Positions 7,545 through 15,533 of a DNA stretch of 64,000 bases are shown one piece after another. The translations under genes were made by a program, and so were the position numbers. How positions within the stretch are numbered: position 1 is the stretch's first letter; the number at the start of each line of letters is the position of its first letter. The notes under the pieces are model-generated. The model did not search any database. It was not told the DNA's origin and was given only the letters and a program-made list of their open reading frames with translations. Source of the DNA: Pontibacter sp. G13 (GTDB taxonomy: Bacteria > Bacteroidota > Bacteroidia > J057); assembly GCF_031851795.1 (NCBI RefSeq), contig NZ_CP134696.1, positions 1,054,001 through 1,118,000 on the forward strand. The letters run 5' to 3'.

Positions 7545-7964
7545 GTCGGGCTTTGAAAAACCCGCCTGTGGAATGTCGTCCCTACAGGACTTGAATTTTT
7601 CTGGCCATCACATCATTCCAGCCTGCCATCGGCCGTGGATTGTGTGTTGGGGGCAGAGGTGGAATCTCCCGAGCGCGGAGCCTTATGCCATGCGAAAAAA
7701 ATCTGCCTCATCCCGGAAAATTTCGAAGGGATGGGATCCGTGGGCCGGGAAATTTATCCGGGATCTCACGTCTCAATAAGGCGGGATTCGCAGGCTGGGC
7801 ATTGGTTCCGAAGTCGGGCTTTGAAAAACCCGCCTGTGGGATGTCGTCCCTACAGGACTTGAATTATTTATGAGGCTGGGCATTGGTTCCGAAGCCGGGC
7901 TTTGAAAAACATTTCCATGGATGAACTGGATTTCGGTCATTAAGCCGCCCTGTGGTCAATCCGG
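7545..7964. repeat. Long direct repeat, copy 2 (about 420 bp)
   Basis: This is the partner of 6378-6797: same order of REP-like unit, unique middle, two more REP-like units (from about 7814 and 7894) and the R3 core TTTCGGTCATTAAGCCGCC near 7931. The only blocks of difference are a few bases near 7860-7875 and scattered single changes. Confidence 0.85.
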
Positions 7965-8375
7965 CGCAGCCCAATCTAGGAGTGGTTGATACACTTTTCT
8001 GAATACTCCCTCAAATTCCTCCCAAATCCCCTTCTAATGACCAAGCGGGCCGAGAGAGTCTGTTGCATCAGTACTTTTGATCTCAAAATATTTCATTTTA
8101 CGGAGATGCGCTTGCCTGAAGAATTTTCCCACTCACCAAAAAATTATATCAAAAACCGTTATTTTGCTATTCCTAATCCAAAAACATGATCCATGCCACT
8201 ATCCATTACAACAACCGAAATATTCAACATACTGTCCCAGATTGATCCGTCCATGCATCTGTAAATGGGAACAATCGAGGCGTTGCATCCATACAGTCAC
8301 GCTTGTGGCTGCTGATTCCGCATGGAAACAGTACCATATTTTGAATCCCTCACCCGCTCCTAGTCATTATTCGTC
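7965..8375. other. Non-coding stretch upstream of the Roco gene
   Basis: An R2 copy (TACACTTTTCTGAATACTCC, from 7990) completes the R3-R2 composite that starts in the long repeat. No gene precedes this copy, suggesting that one was lost. From about 8040 to 8375 I see no gene. Any Roco promoter must be here, but no convincing TTTG/TAnnTTTG pair was found. Confidence 0.5.
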
Positions 8376-11330
8376 ATGTCAAAACCTGCCATCGTCCAGC
8401 AAATAGAGGCCATTATCGGCCGAGCACTTGAGGTACAACCTGATATCCAAGGCTTTTTCAAAAATACCTACCCTCCGTCCTACCATGAGGTCATGACCCT
8501 GCCCTGGGAAATGAGTAGGTCCTATCACCAGCATACTGCATTTACCCGCGGAGATGAACTGATCGGGCTCAATCTCTTCCAAAGTGAAGTAACACAAGCG
8601 CAATTGGCAGAGCTGCTGAAACTTGAGTTGCCATATCTACAGACGCTCAATTTGGCGAGGAATAAGATTAAAGAGCTGCAAATCCCAAAGTCATGGAACA
8701 ACCTACAGGTATTGATTGCCTATCACAACAAATCCCTCCACACACTGAGATTTCGTCATCCAGCACCCAACATGTGGCGATTGGAGGCTGCCTACTGTGA
8801 TTTGAAGAAATTGGAATTGCCAAAAGCAACACCGGATCAGGATAGTCAACTGGTGTATGCTGATTTGGATGGAAATGTACAGCTAGAAAAAGTAGCTATT
8901 GAGTGCTCGTATGCCCATTTGATTGCCTTGCATATTCGCGGTACCGGTCTCAAGAAACTCGCCATCAAATTCCCGATGCCCAAGGTGGAGTCCTTAATGC
9001 TCAATGACAACAAGCAACTGAAATTCCTCGATTTTTCCTTGGCAACCCCTGAGCCAGCCAATGAGCCGAATCCCCATCTGGGCAACCTCCACACCCTGAA
9101 TCTCAAAAACAACCAGCTTTCACAAGTCCCAATCGACTTGATATTCTATGACGATGAAGGGAAGCCGATCATCGGGCCAAACCATGATGGTGCGGGCATT
9201 CACCTTCCCAATCTGTTGGGGCTGTTTTTGGGAAACAATCCCTTTTCCGAAGAGCTCCGCCTGAAAGTCGCAGCCATCGACTCGGACCAAAACCATCTGG
9301 AAATTTATCGGGCATACTTGAAGCAACGACTGGCGGGAGTTGGGGAAAACTTGGAATGCAAGGTGCTCTTCATCGGTGATGGAAAGGCGGGCAAAAGCTC
9401 CATGGTCGAGCGCTTGAAAGGTAATACGCCCAATGAAGAGTGGGATTCCACCCATGGGATTATCCTGCATCCGATGGACTTGCCCGATCCCAATTCGAAT
9501 AGCGAAGCAGAAAAAGGTCCAGTCTACAAACTGAATCTCTGGGATTTTGGTGGACAGGATGTGTACCACAGCACGCATCGCCTGTTTATGCAATCCAACT
9601 CGGTGTACATGTTGGTGTGGAGCACCGAGACCGAGGAGTCGGATTGTATTTCCCACGAAATTCAAGATGATCAAGGACGAACGATCATTCGGGAATACAC
9701 CAACCGAAAACTCCTCTACTGGCTGAGCTACGCGAAGGAACTGGGCCAGAAAAGTCCCATGCTCATTGCCAAAACCTACCGAGAAAATGACCCGCCCTTT
9801 CAACAAGGCACCCTAACGGAGTTGCTCGACAAATTTCAAGGTGCATTTGAGCCTGAGGCTACCCTCCTGGAAGTAGATTCCTTGGATGAAAACCCAAATC
9901 AGAACGGATTCCCTGAATTGACGCAAGCACTCTATCAACGCGTTCATCATCTTAAATCCGAAAAAGGTGGTTCGATAGCACTCCCAGTGCTCGCCATTCG
10001 TGATCACCTCAGAGGTCTTCAAAAGAACAAGATCAAATGGATAGAATATGAGGCGTATGAGCAGGAAGCTACAAAGCTTGGCGTAGATGATCCGCAGTGG
10101 GAACTCCAGACTTGGCTTACCCAGACGGGTGTAGTGTTTTATCGCAAAGGTTTGATGAATGACCGGATCATCCTCGATCAGGCGTGGGCCATCGATGCGA
10201 TCTACACATTTCTCCGAAGAGACAACTGGATGCTGGATAACCTCCGACGAACGGGAGGATTTTTCACCGGAAAAATGGCCTCGGTAGCCTGGAGTCAAAA
10301 ATACCCCCACCTAGAAATCCATGAGTTATTCATCGATTTCATGACAGGGTGCTATCTCTGCTTTGAACTGGAAGACGAAGCGCAACCGGATGGCTTCGAG
10401 CATCGAATGTTCTTGGCCCCTCAACACGCCAGTGATATCAGGCCTGAGGGATTTGATGATGTATTTGCCCAAGAATGTGGTGAATACCACATTTCCCTAA
10501 CCTTCCTTCCGGATGGAGTCATGCAAGCGCTCATTTGCAAGGCAGCGTATCTCCGGGACCGAAAGAGTGCCATGTATCGCCACGGAATCCGGCTGAAGGA
10601 AATTTCGGAAAACGGCTCCGTCCAATTCGTATCTATCGAGGCCTTGACCACTCAACACACGCTCCGAATTCAATTCACCGCAGCATCTTTCCCACTGCTC
10701 AAGCGGGTTCGAAATGAGTTGATGGGACTACTGGATGAGCTGGAGGCAGAATCATTCGTTGTTGGAGATCAGGCATTTGACTCTTGGGAAGATTTTGAAG
10801 CCTCCACGGGAGTAACAGAACTGGGTCAAGAGCTTCGGGCTGCTGACCAAACGCTAGACAGAGATATCAAGACGCCTTTGTCCGAAGCAGAGCGGACAAT
10901 CCACAACCAGCTGGATAATCCTGATTCACCGATCCAGATTGACCTGCCAGCGAAACCCACAGACATTTCCAAAGCGGAACAGGAAATTTTAGAATTGATT
11001 GATCAAAAGATCCATCATCTCAGAAAGGAGCGAGTCAAAAAATCAGATCCCAGCCAGAAATCTTCCATTCTTGAAGAGATTTCAAGGCTCAAATCTGACA
11101 AGCACAATATCAATCAAGGCACTCCCCCTTACTTCGAATTGGAGAAAATCACAATCAGCCTGCCAGAGGACGAATTGGAAATTTGGGAAATGATCATCGG
11201 GAAGGCCTTCAACCTGAGAAAGGACCAGATCAAATCCTCTGACTCAGGGCAACTGTTCTCCATTGACCAAGAATTGAAAGACCTGAAGGCTCAACGGCAA
11301 GAAATCCTCGATGAATTTGACCAATTATGA
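8376..11330 (+). CDS. Roco protein: leucine-rich repeats, Roc GTPase, COR
   Basis: This 984-residue cytoplasmic protein has leucine-rich repeats from about 60 to 300 (for example LPYLQTLNLARNKIKEL, LHTLNLKNNQLSQVP). A Roc GTPase follows: P-loop GDGKAGKSS at 334-342, switch/G3 LWDFGGQDVYHSTHR at 389-403, and a G4-like IAKTYREND near 466. A COR dimerisation domain spans about 540-800. The C-terminus (830-984) is charged and helical and contains two related helical hairpins, ILELIDQKIHHLRKERVKKS and IWEMIIGKAFNLRKDQIKSS, each followed by a second helix. No kinase domain is present. Prokaryotic Roco GTPases are switch proteins, and several occur in predicted conflict systems. The gene is 18 bp upstream of the FGE array and very likely co-transcribed with it; the helical repeats could be adaptor modules for those partners. 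Confidence 0.9.
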   Translation: MSKPAIVQQIEAIIGRALEVQPDIQGFFKNTYPPSYHEVMTLPWEMSRSYHQHTAFTRGDELIGLNLFQSEVTQAQLAELLKLELPYLQTLNLARNKIKELQIPKSWNNLQVLIAYHNKSLHTLRFRHPAPNMWRLEAAYCDLKKLELPKATPDQDSQLVYADLDGNVQLEKVAIECSYAHLIALHIRGTGLKKLAIKFPMPKVESLMLNDNKQLKFLDFSLATPEPANEPNPHLGNLHTLNLKNNQLSQVPIDLIFYDDEGKPIIGPNHDGAGIHLPNLLGLFLGNNPFSEELRLKVAAIDSDQNHLEIYRAYLKQRLAGVGENLECKVLFIGDGKAGKSSMVERLKGNTPNEEWDSTHGIILHPMDLPDPNSNSEAEKGPVYKLNLWDFGGQDVYHSTHRLFMQSNSVYMLVWSTETEESDCISHEIQDDQGRTIIREYTNRKLLYWLSYAKELGQKSPMLIAKTYRENDPPFQQGTLTELLDKFQGAFEPEATLLEVDSLDENPNQNGFPELTQALYQRVHHLKSEKGGSIALPVLAIRDHLRGLQKNKIKWIEYEAYEQEATKLGVDDPQWELQTWLTQTGVVFYRKGLMNDRIILDQAWAIDAIYTFLRRDNWMLDNLRRTGGFFTGKMASVAWSQKYPHLEIHELFIDFMTGCYLCFELEDEAQPDGFEHRMFLAPQHASDIRPEGFDDVFAQECGEYHISLTFLPDGVMQALICKAAYLRDRKSAMYRHGIRLKEISENGSVQFVSIEALTTQHTLRIQFTAASFPLLKRVRNELMGLLDELEAESFVVGDQAFDSWEDFEASTGVTELGQELRAADQTLDRDIKTPLSEAERTIHNQLDNPDSPIQIDLPAKPTDISKAEQEILELIDQKIHHLRKERVKKSDPSQKSSILEEISRLKSDKHNINQGTPPYFELEKITISLPEDELEIWEMIIGKAFNLRKDQIKSSDSGQLFSIDQELKDLKAQRQEILDEFDQL

Positions 11331-11348
11331 TCCTGCCATTTCGTTCTA

Positions 11349-12086
11349 ATGTCCATCCCAACTATTCACTCCATGATCTCCACCCATCCCCCAACCACCC
11401 TTCAAGCCCTAGACGCCGACATGATCCCCATCCAAGGCGGTACCTTCTGGATGGGGAGTGACCTCGACTTAAGTTGGGGTGAAGCTCCCAAGCACAAAGT
11501 CCAGGTATCAGACTTTGAATTATCCAGATTTCCGATATGCCAAGGTCTTTGGCATTCAGTTATGGGCTCTCACCCTGCTCGGTTCAAACATCCATTATTG
11601 CCCGTTGAAAGTGCAAGCTGGGAAAAGTGTCAAATGTTCATTCGCAGGTTAAATGATATTTCTGGCCAGTTCTTTCGGATGCCTACAGAAGCTGAGTGGG
11701 AGTACGCTGCCCTTGGAGGATTGAATAATAACCAAACATTTACATACGCTGGAAGTAATGATATGGCAGAAATTGGGTGGTCTGTTAAAAACGCATTCAA
11801 CACTACACACACGGGCAAAGAAAAGCTCCCAAATCGATTGGGAATAGTAGGAATGTCAGGAAATGTATACGAATGGTGTCAGGATTGGCATGATTTGGCA
11901 TTTTTCCAAAATTGCCTTGACAATGGTAAAGTTACAAATCCAGAAGGTCCCAAAACTGGTTCAAATCGGGTAATTCACGGAGGCAGTTGGTATGGTTCTG
12001 TTAGAGGTCTCCGCGTTTCTTACCGAAGTAGTGAACACCCTGAATATGGAATTCTTGATATAGGCTTTCGAATAGTAAGGGATTAA
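11349..12086 (+). CDS. FGE/SUMF1-fold protein 1, catalytic Cys absent
   Basis: The 245-residue product is a whole formylglycine-generating-enzyme (SUMF1) fold domain without signal peptide: MIPIQGGTFWMGSD near 25-38, FRMPTEAEWEYAA, LGIVGMSGNVYEWCQDW, then HGGSWYG from about 210 and the terminal GFRIVRD. True FGEs carry two Cys after GGS-Y/W (pattern GGSxxC....C). Here these positions are Gly and Leu, so oxidase activity is not expected. The fold is a C-type-lectin-like scaffold used for binding in many systems. It begins 18 bp after the Roco stop. An alternative start at ATG 11373 would match the N-termini of the next copy. Its first ~100 bp are nearly identical to those of copy 2 although the rest has diverged. 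Confidence 0.85.
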   Translation: MSIPTIHSMISTHPPTTLQALDADMIPIQGGTFWMGSDLDLSWGEAPKHKVQVSDFELSRFPICQGLWHSVMGSHPARFKHPLLPVESASWEKCQMFIRRLNDISGQFFRMPTEAEWEYAALGGLNNNQTFTYAGSNDMAEIGWSVKNAFNTTHTGKEKLPNRLGIVGMSGNVYEWCQDWHDLAFFQNCLDNGKVTNPEGPKTGSNRVIHGGSWYGSVRGLRVSYRSSEHPEYGILDIGFRIVRD

Positions 12087-12162
12087 TCGATCTTTTTCGA
12101 ATAGCCTTAAGAAATTCTTGTTCCTCATTAAGATTCCAGGAATTTCTTTAATAACAGACTTA

Positions 12163-12891
12163 ATGCTAGGCATCCATCCCCCAACCACCCTTCAAGCCCT
12201 TGACGCCGATATGATCCCCATCCAAGGCGGTACCTTTTGGATGGGGAGCGATCAAGACTCGTCCTGGGGCGAATCACCCAAACATCAAGTCAAGGTTTCC
12301 GATTTTGAACTGGGCAGATATCCGGTGACCCAAGGATTGTGGCAAGAAATCATGGGAACCCAACCTGCATACTTCTCCCATCCGCATTTACCCATGGAAC
12401 AGGTTAGCTGGAATGATTGTCAAGATTTCATCAAGAAATTGAAAAAACGCTCCGGAAAGTCTTATCGTCTTCCCTTCGAGGCAGAATGGGAGTATGCAGC
12501 GAGGGGCGGAAATCTCCACCTGAAACATGCCCAATGGCAGATGCTGGACTATGCGGGTAGTCTAGACATGGATGAGGTCGGCTGGTATGAGGACAATTCA
12601 TTTTTCGGTACACATTCAGGCATGGAAAAACTCCCCAATCCTCTAGGACTGGTGGGGATGTCGGGAAACCTCTGGGAATGGTGTCAGGATTGGCATAGCA
12701 GTTTTTACTATCAAGCTTGTATTAACAGGAAAATTGTTGAGAATCCGAAAGGGCCAGAAATGGGCTCCAGCCATGTGGTCCGTGGGGGGAGTTGGTATGA
12801 TTCTGACCGCAGTACGCGCGTAGCCCTTCGCGGCAGCGGTCGCCCTAATGGTTGCGATCACGGTATTGGCCTCCGCCTCGCCAGAAAATAG
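12163..12891 (+). CDS. FGE/SUMF1-fold protein 2, catalytic Cys absent
   Basis: From ATG 12163 the product has 242 residues and spans the complete fold: MIPIQGGTFWMGSDQD, YRLPFEAEWEYAARGG, PLGLVGMSGNLWEWCQDWH, VVRGGSWYDSDRSTRVALRGS and GIGLRLARK. The two catalytic Cys positions are Asp and Thr. A longer frame from a TTG at 12118 exists but adds unrelated residues, whereas 12163 gives the same LGIHPPTTLQALDADMIPI start as copy 1. It lies 76 bp after copy 1. Its stop codon is 5 bp from the left end of the IS element, so its 3' region and transcription into copies 3-4 are probably affected. Confidence 0.85.
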   Translation: MLGIHPPTTLQALDADMIPIQGGTFWMGSDQDSSWGESPKHQVKVSDFELGRYPVTQGLWQEIMGTQPAYFSHPHLPMEQVSWNDCQDFIKKLKKRSGKSYRLPFEAEWEYAARGGNLHLKHAQWQMLDYAGSLDMDEVGWYEDNSFFGTHSGMEKLPNPLGLVGMSGNLWEWCQDWHSSFYYQACINRKIVENPKGPEMGSSHVVRGGSWYDSDRSTRVALRGSGRPNGCDHGIGLRLARK

Positions 12892-12896
12892 ACGCT

Positions 12897-13828
12897 GAAT
12901 CTGTTTAATGTTTTTTGACCGAAAATAAAAAAGGTCATAGGTTTGGTATATTTCTAATCGGCAAAAAAGAAACACCACCTATGACCATTCAAAGTATCGG
13001 CAAATCTACGATAAATCGTCAAATAGTCAGGCATCTTAGTCGAAGGAAACGTGGCCCCAAACCCAAGGTCGAATATTGGCGAATTGTCAAGGCAATCTTG
13101 TTCAAGTTGAAAACCGGGGTTCAATGGCGGGAGTTGCCGATGTCTGCATTCAGTCCCAAAGTTAAAATTAGCTGGAATACAGCGCTTTACCATTTCAATA
13201 AATGGTCGAAGGACGGCAGTTGGGAGCGGTTGTGGCTGGCTATCCTCAAAGCAGAAAAAAAGCATCTGGACATGTCCTCTGTCCAATTTGATGGAAGTCA
13301 TACCTTGGCCAAGAATGGAGGCAGTGCTGTCTCGTACCAAGGTCGGAAGAAGGCCCGGACCACAAACATGCTGATATTGGCCGATTCACAAGGCATTCCT
13401 TTGGCCTGCTCCGACCCGATCAAGGGCAACCACAATGACCTTTTTGAGGTAGAAAAATGGCTGTCGAAAATCTTGGCAACTTTGAAGGCGGCAGGCATCG
13501 AAACCGAAGGCCTTTTCTTGAATGCGGATGCTGGATTTGATGGGGAGAATTTCAGGTCATTCTGTGAGGCACAGGGAGTAATCATGAATGCTCCACCAAA
13601 CAAGCGCAATTCAAAGGGCTTCGATGAAAATGAGTATCTATTTGATGATGAGCTTTATAGATGTCGGTTCGTCATAGAACGCACCAACGCTTGGATAGAC
13701 GGGTTCAAAAATCTGATCATCCGATACTCAGTAAATCCAATGAATTGGAAATCTTGGCACCTCATTGCCTTTTCAATTATCTTCCTGCGGAATGTGCCGG
13801 GAGGATGGGTAAAACCTTAAACAGCTTC
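12897..13828 (+). mobile_element. IS5-family insertion sequence (932 bp)
   Basis: Terminal inverted repeats are GAATCTGTTTAATGTTTT (12897-12914) and, at the other end, the complement of GAAGCTGTTTAAGGTTTT (13811-13828), 16 of 18 matching. GCT flanks both ends (12894-12896 and 13829-13831) and fits a 3-bp target duplication. One transposase gene fills the element. Removing it leaves about 58 bp between FGE copies 2 and 3, the same as the other gaps of the array (76 and 63 bp). Confidence 0.8.
12981..13820 (+). CDS. IS5-family DDE transposase
   Basis: From ATG 12981 the product has 279 residues. The N-terminal part RRKRGPKPKVEYWRIVKAIL resembles the helix-turn-helix of IS5/IS1031 transposases, with GVQWRELP as the family signature. 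The DDE triad can be read as D in QFDGSHT, D in NADAGFDG and E in RFVIERTNAWID. The protein is full length and unbroken and ends inside the right inverted repeat, as is common for compact IS. A longer frame from 12915 would begin inside the left terminal repeat and is unlikely. The element is probably functional and recently inserted. Confidence 0.9.
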   Translation: MTIQSIGKSTINRQIVRHLSRRKRGPKPKVEYWRIVKAILFKLKTGVQWRELPMSAFSPKVKISWNTALYHFNKWSKDGSWERLWLAILKAEKKHLDMSSVQFDGSHTLAKNGGSAVSYQGRKKARTTNMLILADSQGIPLACSDPIKGNHNDLFEVEKWLSKILATLKAAGIETEGLFLNADAGFDGENFRSFCEAQGVIMNAPPNKRNSKGFDENEYLFDDELYRCRFVIERTNAWIDGFKNLIIRYSVNPMNWKSWHLIAFSIIFLRNVPGGWVKP

Positions 13829-13884
13829 GCTAAAAAAAGTAGCAAAAAACAAATATCCATAGATCCCTCAACTTTTGACACCCC

Positions 13885-14547
13885 ATGATCCTTCCCCAAA
13901 AAAACCACCCCCACCCCATCCACGATCCTATCGGCCACTTGCTTGCCAATATGGTCCTGATAGAGGGAGGGACGTTTCGCTCCAAAAAACGGAAAATCCC
14001 CTCTTTTCAATTGGCTAGATACCCGGTCAGCTTGGCTCTTTGGGAAAAGGTTATGGGAAGACATCAGCAAGGTTATTTTCAACACCCATTATTGCCTGTT
14101 GAGAGTGTTTCGTGGAATGATTGCAAAACGTTCATTGTGAAACTGAATGATGAACTAGAGGCCTCCTTTCGCCTACCAACCATGAATGAATGGATGTATG
14201 CTGCCCAAGCGAGAGCGACCATTGACAAAAAAATGAAATATGCCGGAAGCAATGATGCATCCGAAGTAAGTTGGGAGAAAAAAAATGATTTCAGCCATTT
14301 ACACAATGGGAGAACCAAACTTCCCAATCCTAACGGACTGATCGGAATGTCTGGAGGTATTTCGGAGTGGTGTAGTGATATCCAAACTGATTCACATGAG
14401 GAATATGGACCGAACGGTCTCGAATGGAAAGCATTTGGCCCGTATTATTCGGCAATTGGAAAAGGAAGAATTGGCACTCACATCGGGACAAGTCCATCAA
14501 ACCCTTCCAAAAGAATTGGGTTACGCCTCGTCAGAAATAAAAATTGA
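13885..14547 (+). CDS. FGE/SUMF1-fold protein 3, degenerate
   Basis: The 220-residue product is a shortened, diverged FGE-fold protein. MVLIEGGTF, ARYPVSLALWEKVMG, FRLPTMNEWMYAAQA and PNGLIGMSGGISEWCSD are recognisable. The MGS-D box after GGTF is replaced by RSKKRK, the R-G-G-S-W block is missing (region KGRIGTHIGTSPSN), and only the final IGLRLVRN is kept. It is therefore neither a formylglycine-generating enzyme nor a standard member, and may be on the way to inactivation. It lies 56 bp beyond the IS element. Its start shares NHPHPIHDPIGHLL with copy 4 and not with copies 1-2, so the array consists of two pairs. Confidence 0.75.
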   Translation: MILPQKNHPHPIHDPIGHLLANMVLIEGGTFRSKKRKIPSFQLARYPVSLALWEKVMGRHQQGYFQHPLLPVESVSWNDCKTFIVKLNDELEASFRLPTMNEWMYAAQARATIDKKMKYAGSNDASEVSWEKKNDFSHLHNGRTKLPNPNGLIGMSGGISEWCSDIQTDSHEEYGPNGLEWKAFGPYYSAIGKGRIGTHIGTSPSNPSKRIGLRLVRNKN

Positions 14548-14610
14548 AATAAGTACCGCTGAAGATTTATTGGTTTCTAACATCTCAACCATTTTTCCAA
14601 CTTCACTCCC

Positions 14611-15327
14611 ATGATCACCCCCAACAACCACCCCCACCCCATCCACGATCCTATCGGCCACCTACTCACCAATATGATCCCGATCGAGGGAGGGACCTTC
14701 CTCATGGGCAGTGAAAATGGGAGTGCTGATGAAAAACCAGTTCATCCTGTAACTATCCCCTCCTTTGAGCTGGCCAGATACCCCGTCAGTCTTGCGCTCT
14801 GGAAGCAGGTGATGGGCACAAAACATGAACGGAGTTTCCTGCAGGGGTTATTCCCTGTAGAGCGGGTTTCATGGAGTGATTGCCAAAAGTTCATCCAACG
14901 CTTGAATAACAGGTTGGGCGACACATTTCGTCTTCCTTCAGAAGCGGAATGGGAGTATGCTGCCCGAGGCGGTGAAGTTGCCTCCTTGCGTCAGTTGGAA
15001 TATGCGGGAAGCGATGATTTGCATGAGGTAGCCTGGTTTTGGGACAATTCATTTCGCCAGACTCAATTAGGTTCCGCATTGCTGCCCAATCCCCTTGGGC
15101 TGGTAGGGATGTCTGGGAATGTTTGGGAATGGTGTCAGGATACATGGAATAGTTCTTATGAGGGAGCGCCTGATGATGGTTCGGCTTGGGAGGAAGTAGA
15201 CTCCAGCCGTGTGGTTCGTGGAGGGAGTTGGGACAATTCTGACCTCTTCACTCGTGTGGCCTATCGCTTCGACCTTCTCCCCGAGGATCGCAATCGCATT
15301 ATCGGTTTTCGCCTCGCCAGGAAATAG
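14611..15327 (+). CDS. FGE/SUMF1-fold protein 4, catalytic Cys absent
   Basis: The 238-residue product has all fold landmarks: NMIPIEGGTFLMGSENG, FRLPSEAEWEYAARGG, PLGLVGMSGNVWEWCQD, RVVRGGSWDNSDLFTRVAYR and IGFRLARK. Residues at the two catalytic Cys positions are Asn and Thr, so a binding role is more likely than catalysis. It begins 63 bp after copy 3, and the N-terminal ~25 residues match that copy almost exactly. It is the last gene of the Roco-FGE locus; a strong inverted repeat follows from 15345. Confidence 0.85.
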   Translation: MITPNNHPHPIHDPIGHLLTNMIPIEGGTFLMGSENGSADEKPVHPVTIPSFELARYPVSLALWKQVMGTKHERSFLQGLFPVERVSWSDCQKFIQRLNNRLGDTFRLPSEAEWEYAARGGEVASLRQLEYAGSDDLHEVAWFWDNSFRQTQLGSALLPNPLGLVGMSGNVWEWCQDTWNSSYEGAPDDGSAWEEVDSSRVVRGGSWDNSDLFTRVAYRFDLLPEDRNRIIGFRLARK

Positions 15328-15344
15328 GAGTCCATATATGTGCG

Positions 15345-15426
15345 GCCAAGGCTATATATGGATGCATGCATTTTGCATATATGCTTGGAGATAATTGAGA
15401 GTAATCCGGCTCAATATAGCCTTGGC
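15345..15426 (+). promoter_or_regulatory. Alternative hairpins after the FGE array
   Basis: GCCAAGGCTATAT (15345-15357) is perfectly complementary to ATATAGCCTTGGC (15414-15426). The same left arm (CCAAGGCTATATATG, 15346-15360) can instead pair with CATATATGCTTGG (15376-15388) with two bulges. The two structures exclude each other. It may be a terminator for the FGE operon, or a switch-like element. No gene lies between 15328 and 15533. Confidence 0.5.
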
Positions 15427-15533
15427 ATGCAAATTCGAATGCTCAACGCTCCGACCACATCATCATGGCGATCTAAACTCAGGTCAATGAAATGGATGCA
15501 TGGGGGCAATGTCGTGATCACGGTGTAGGTAAG

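Noticed and set aside
6406-7873. Identical short open frames in both long repeats
   Set aside because: They exist only because the repeat is duplicated, overlap each other in different frames, and have REP-like hairpins inside.
1932-8010. Integron with attC sites between cassettes
   Set aside because: The repeats lack attC core sites (GTTRRRY / RYYYAAC) and no integrase gene is in the window.
11349-15327. Diversity-generating retroelement targets
   Set aside because: The C-terminal lectin-fold region would suit a DGR, but no reverse transcriptase, accessory gene or template repeat is in the window. It is kept only as a note on variation.
11349-15327. Active formylglycine-generating enzymes
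   Set aside because: The two catalytic Cys positions after GGSW are Gly/Leu, Asp/Thr and Asn/Thr in copies 1, 2 and 4, and the whole block is lost in copy 3. No sulfatase gene is nearby.
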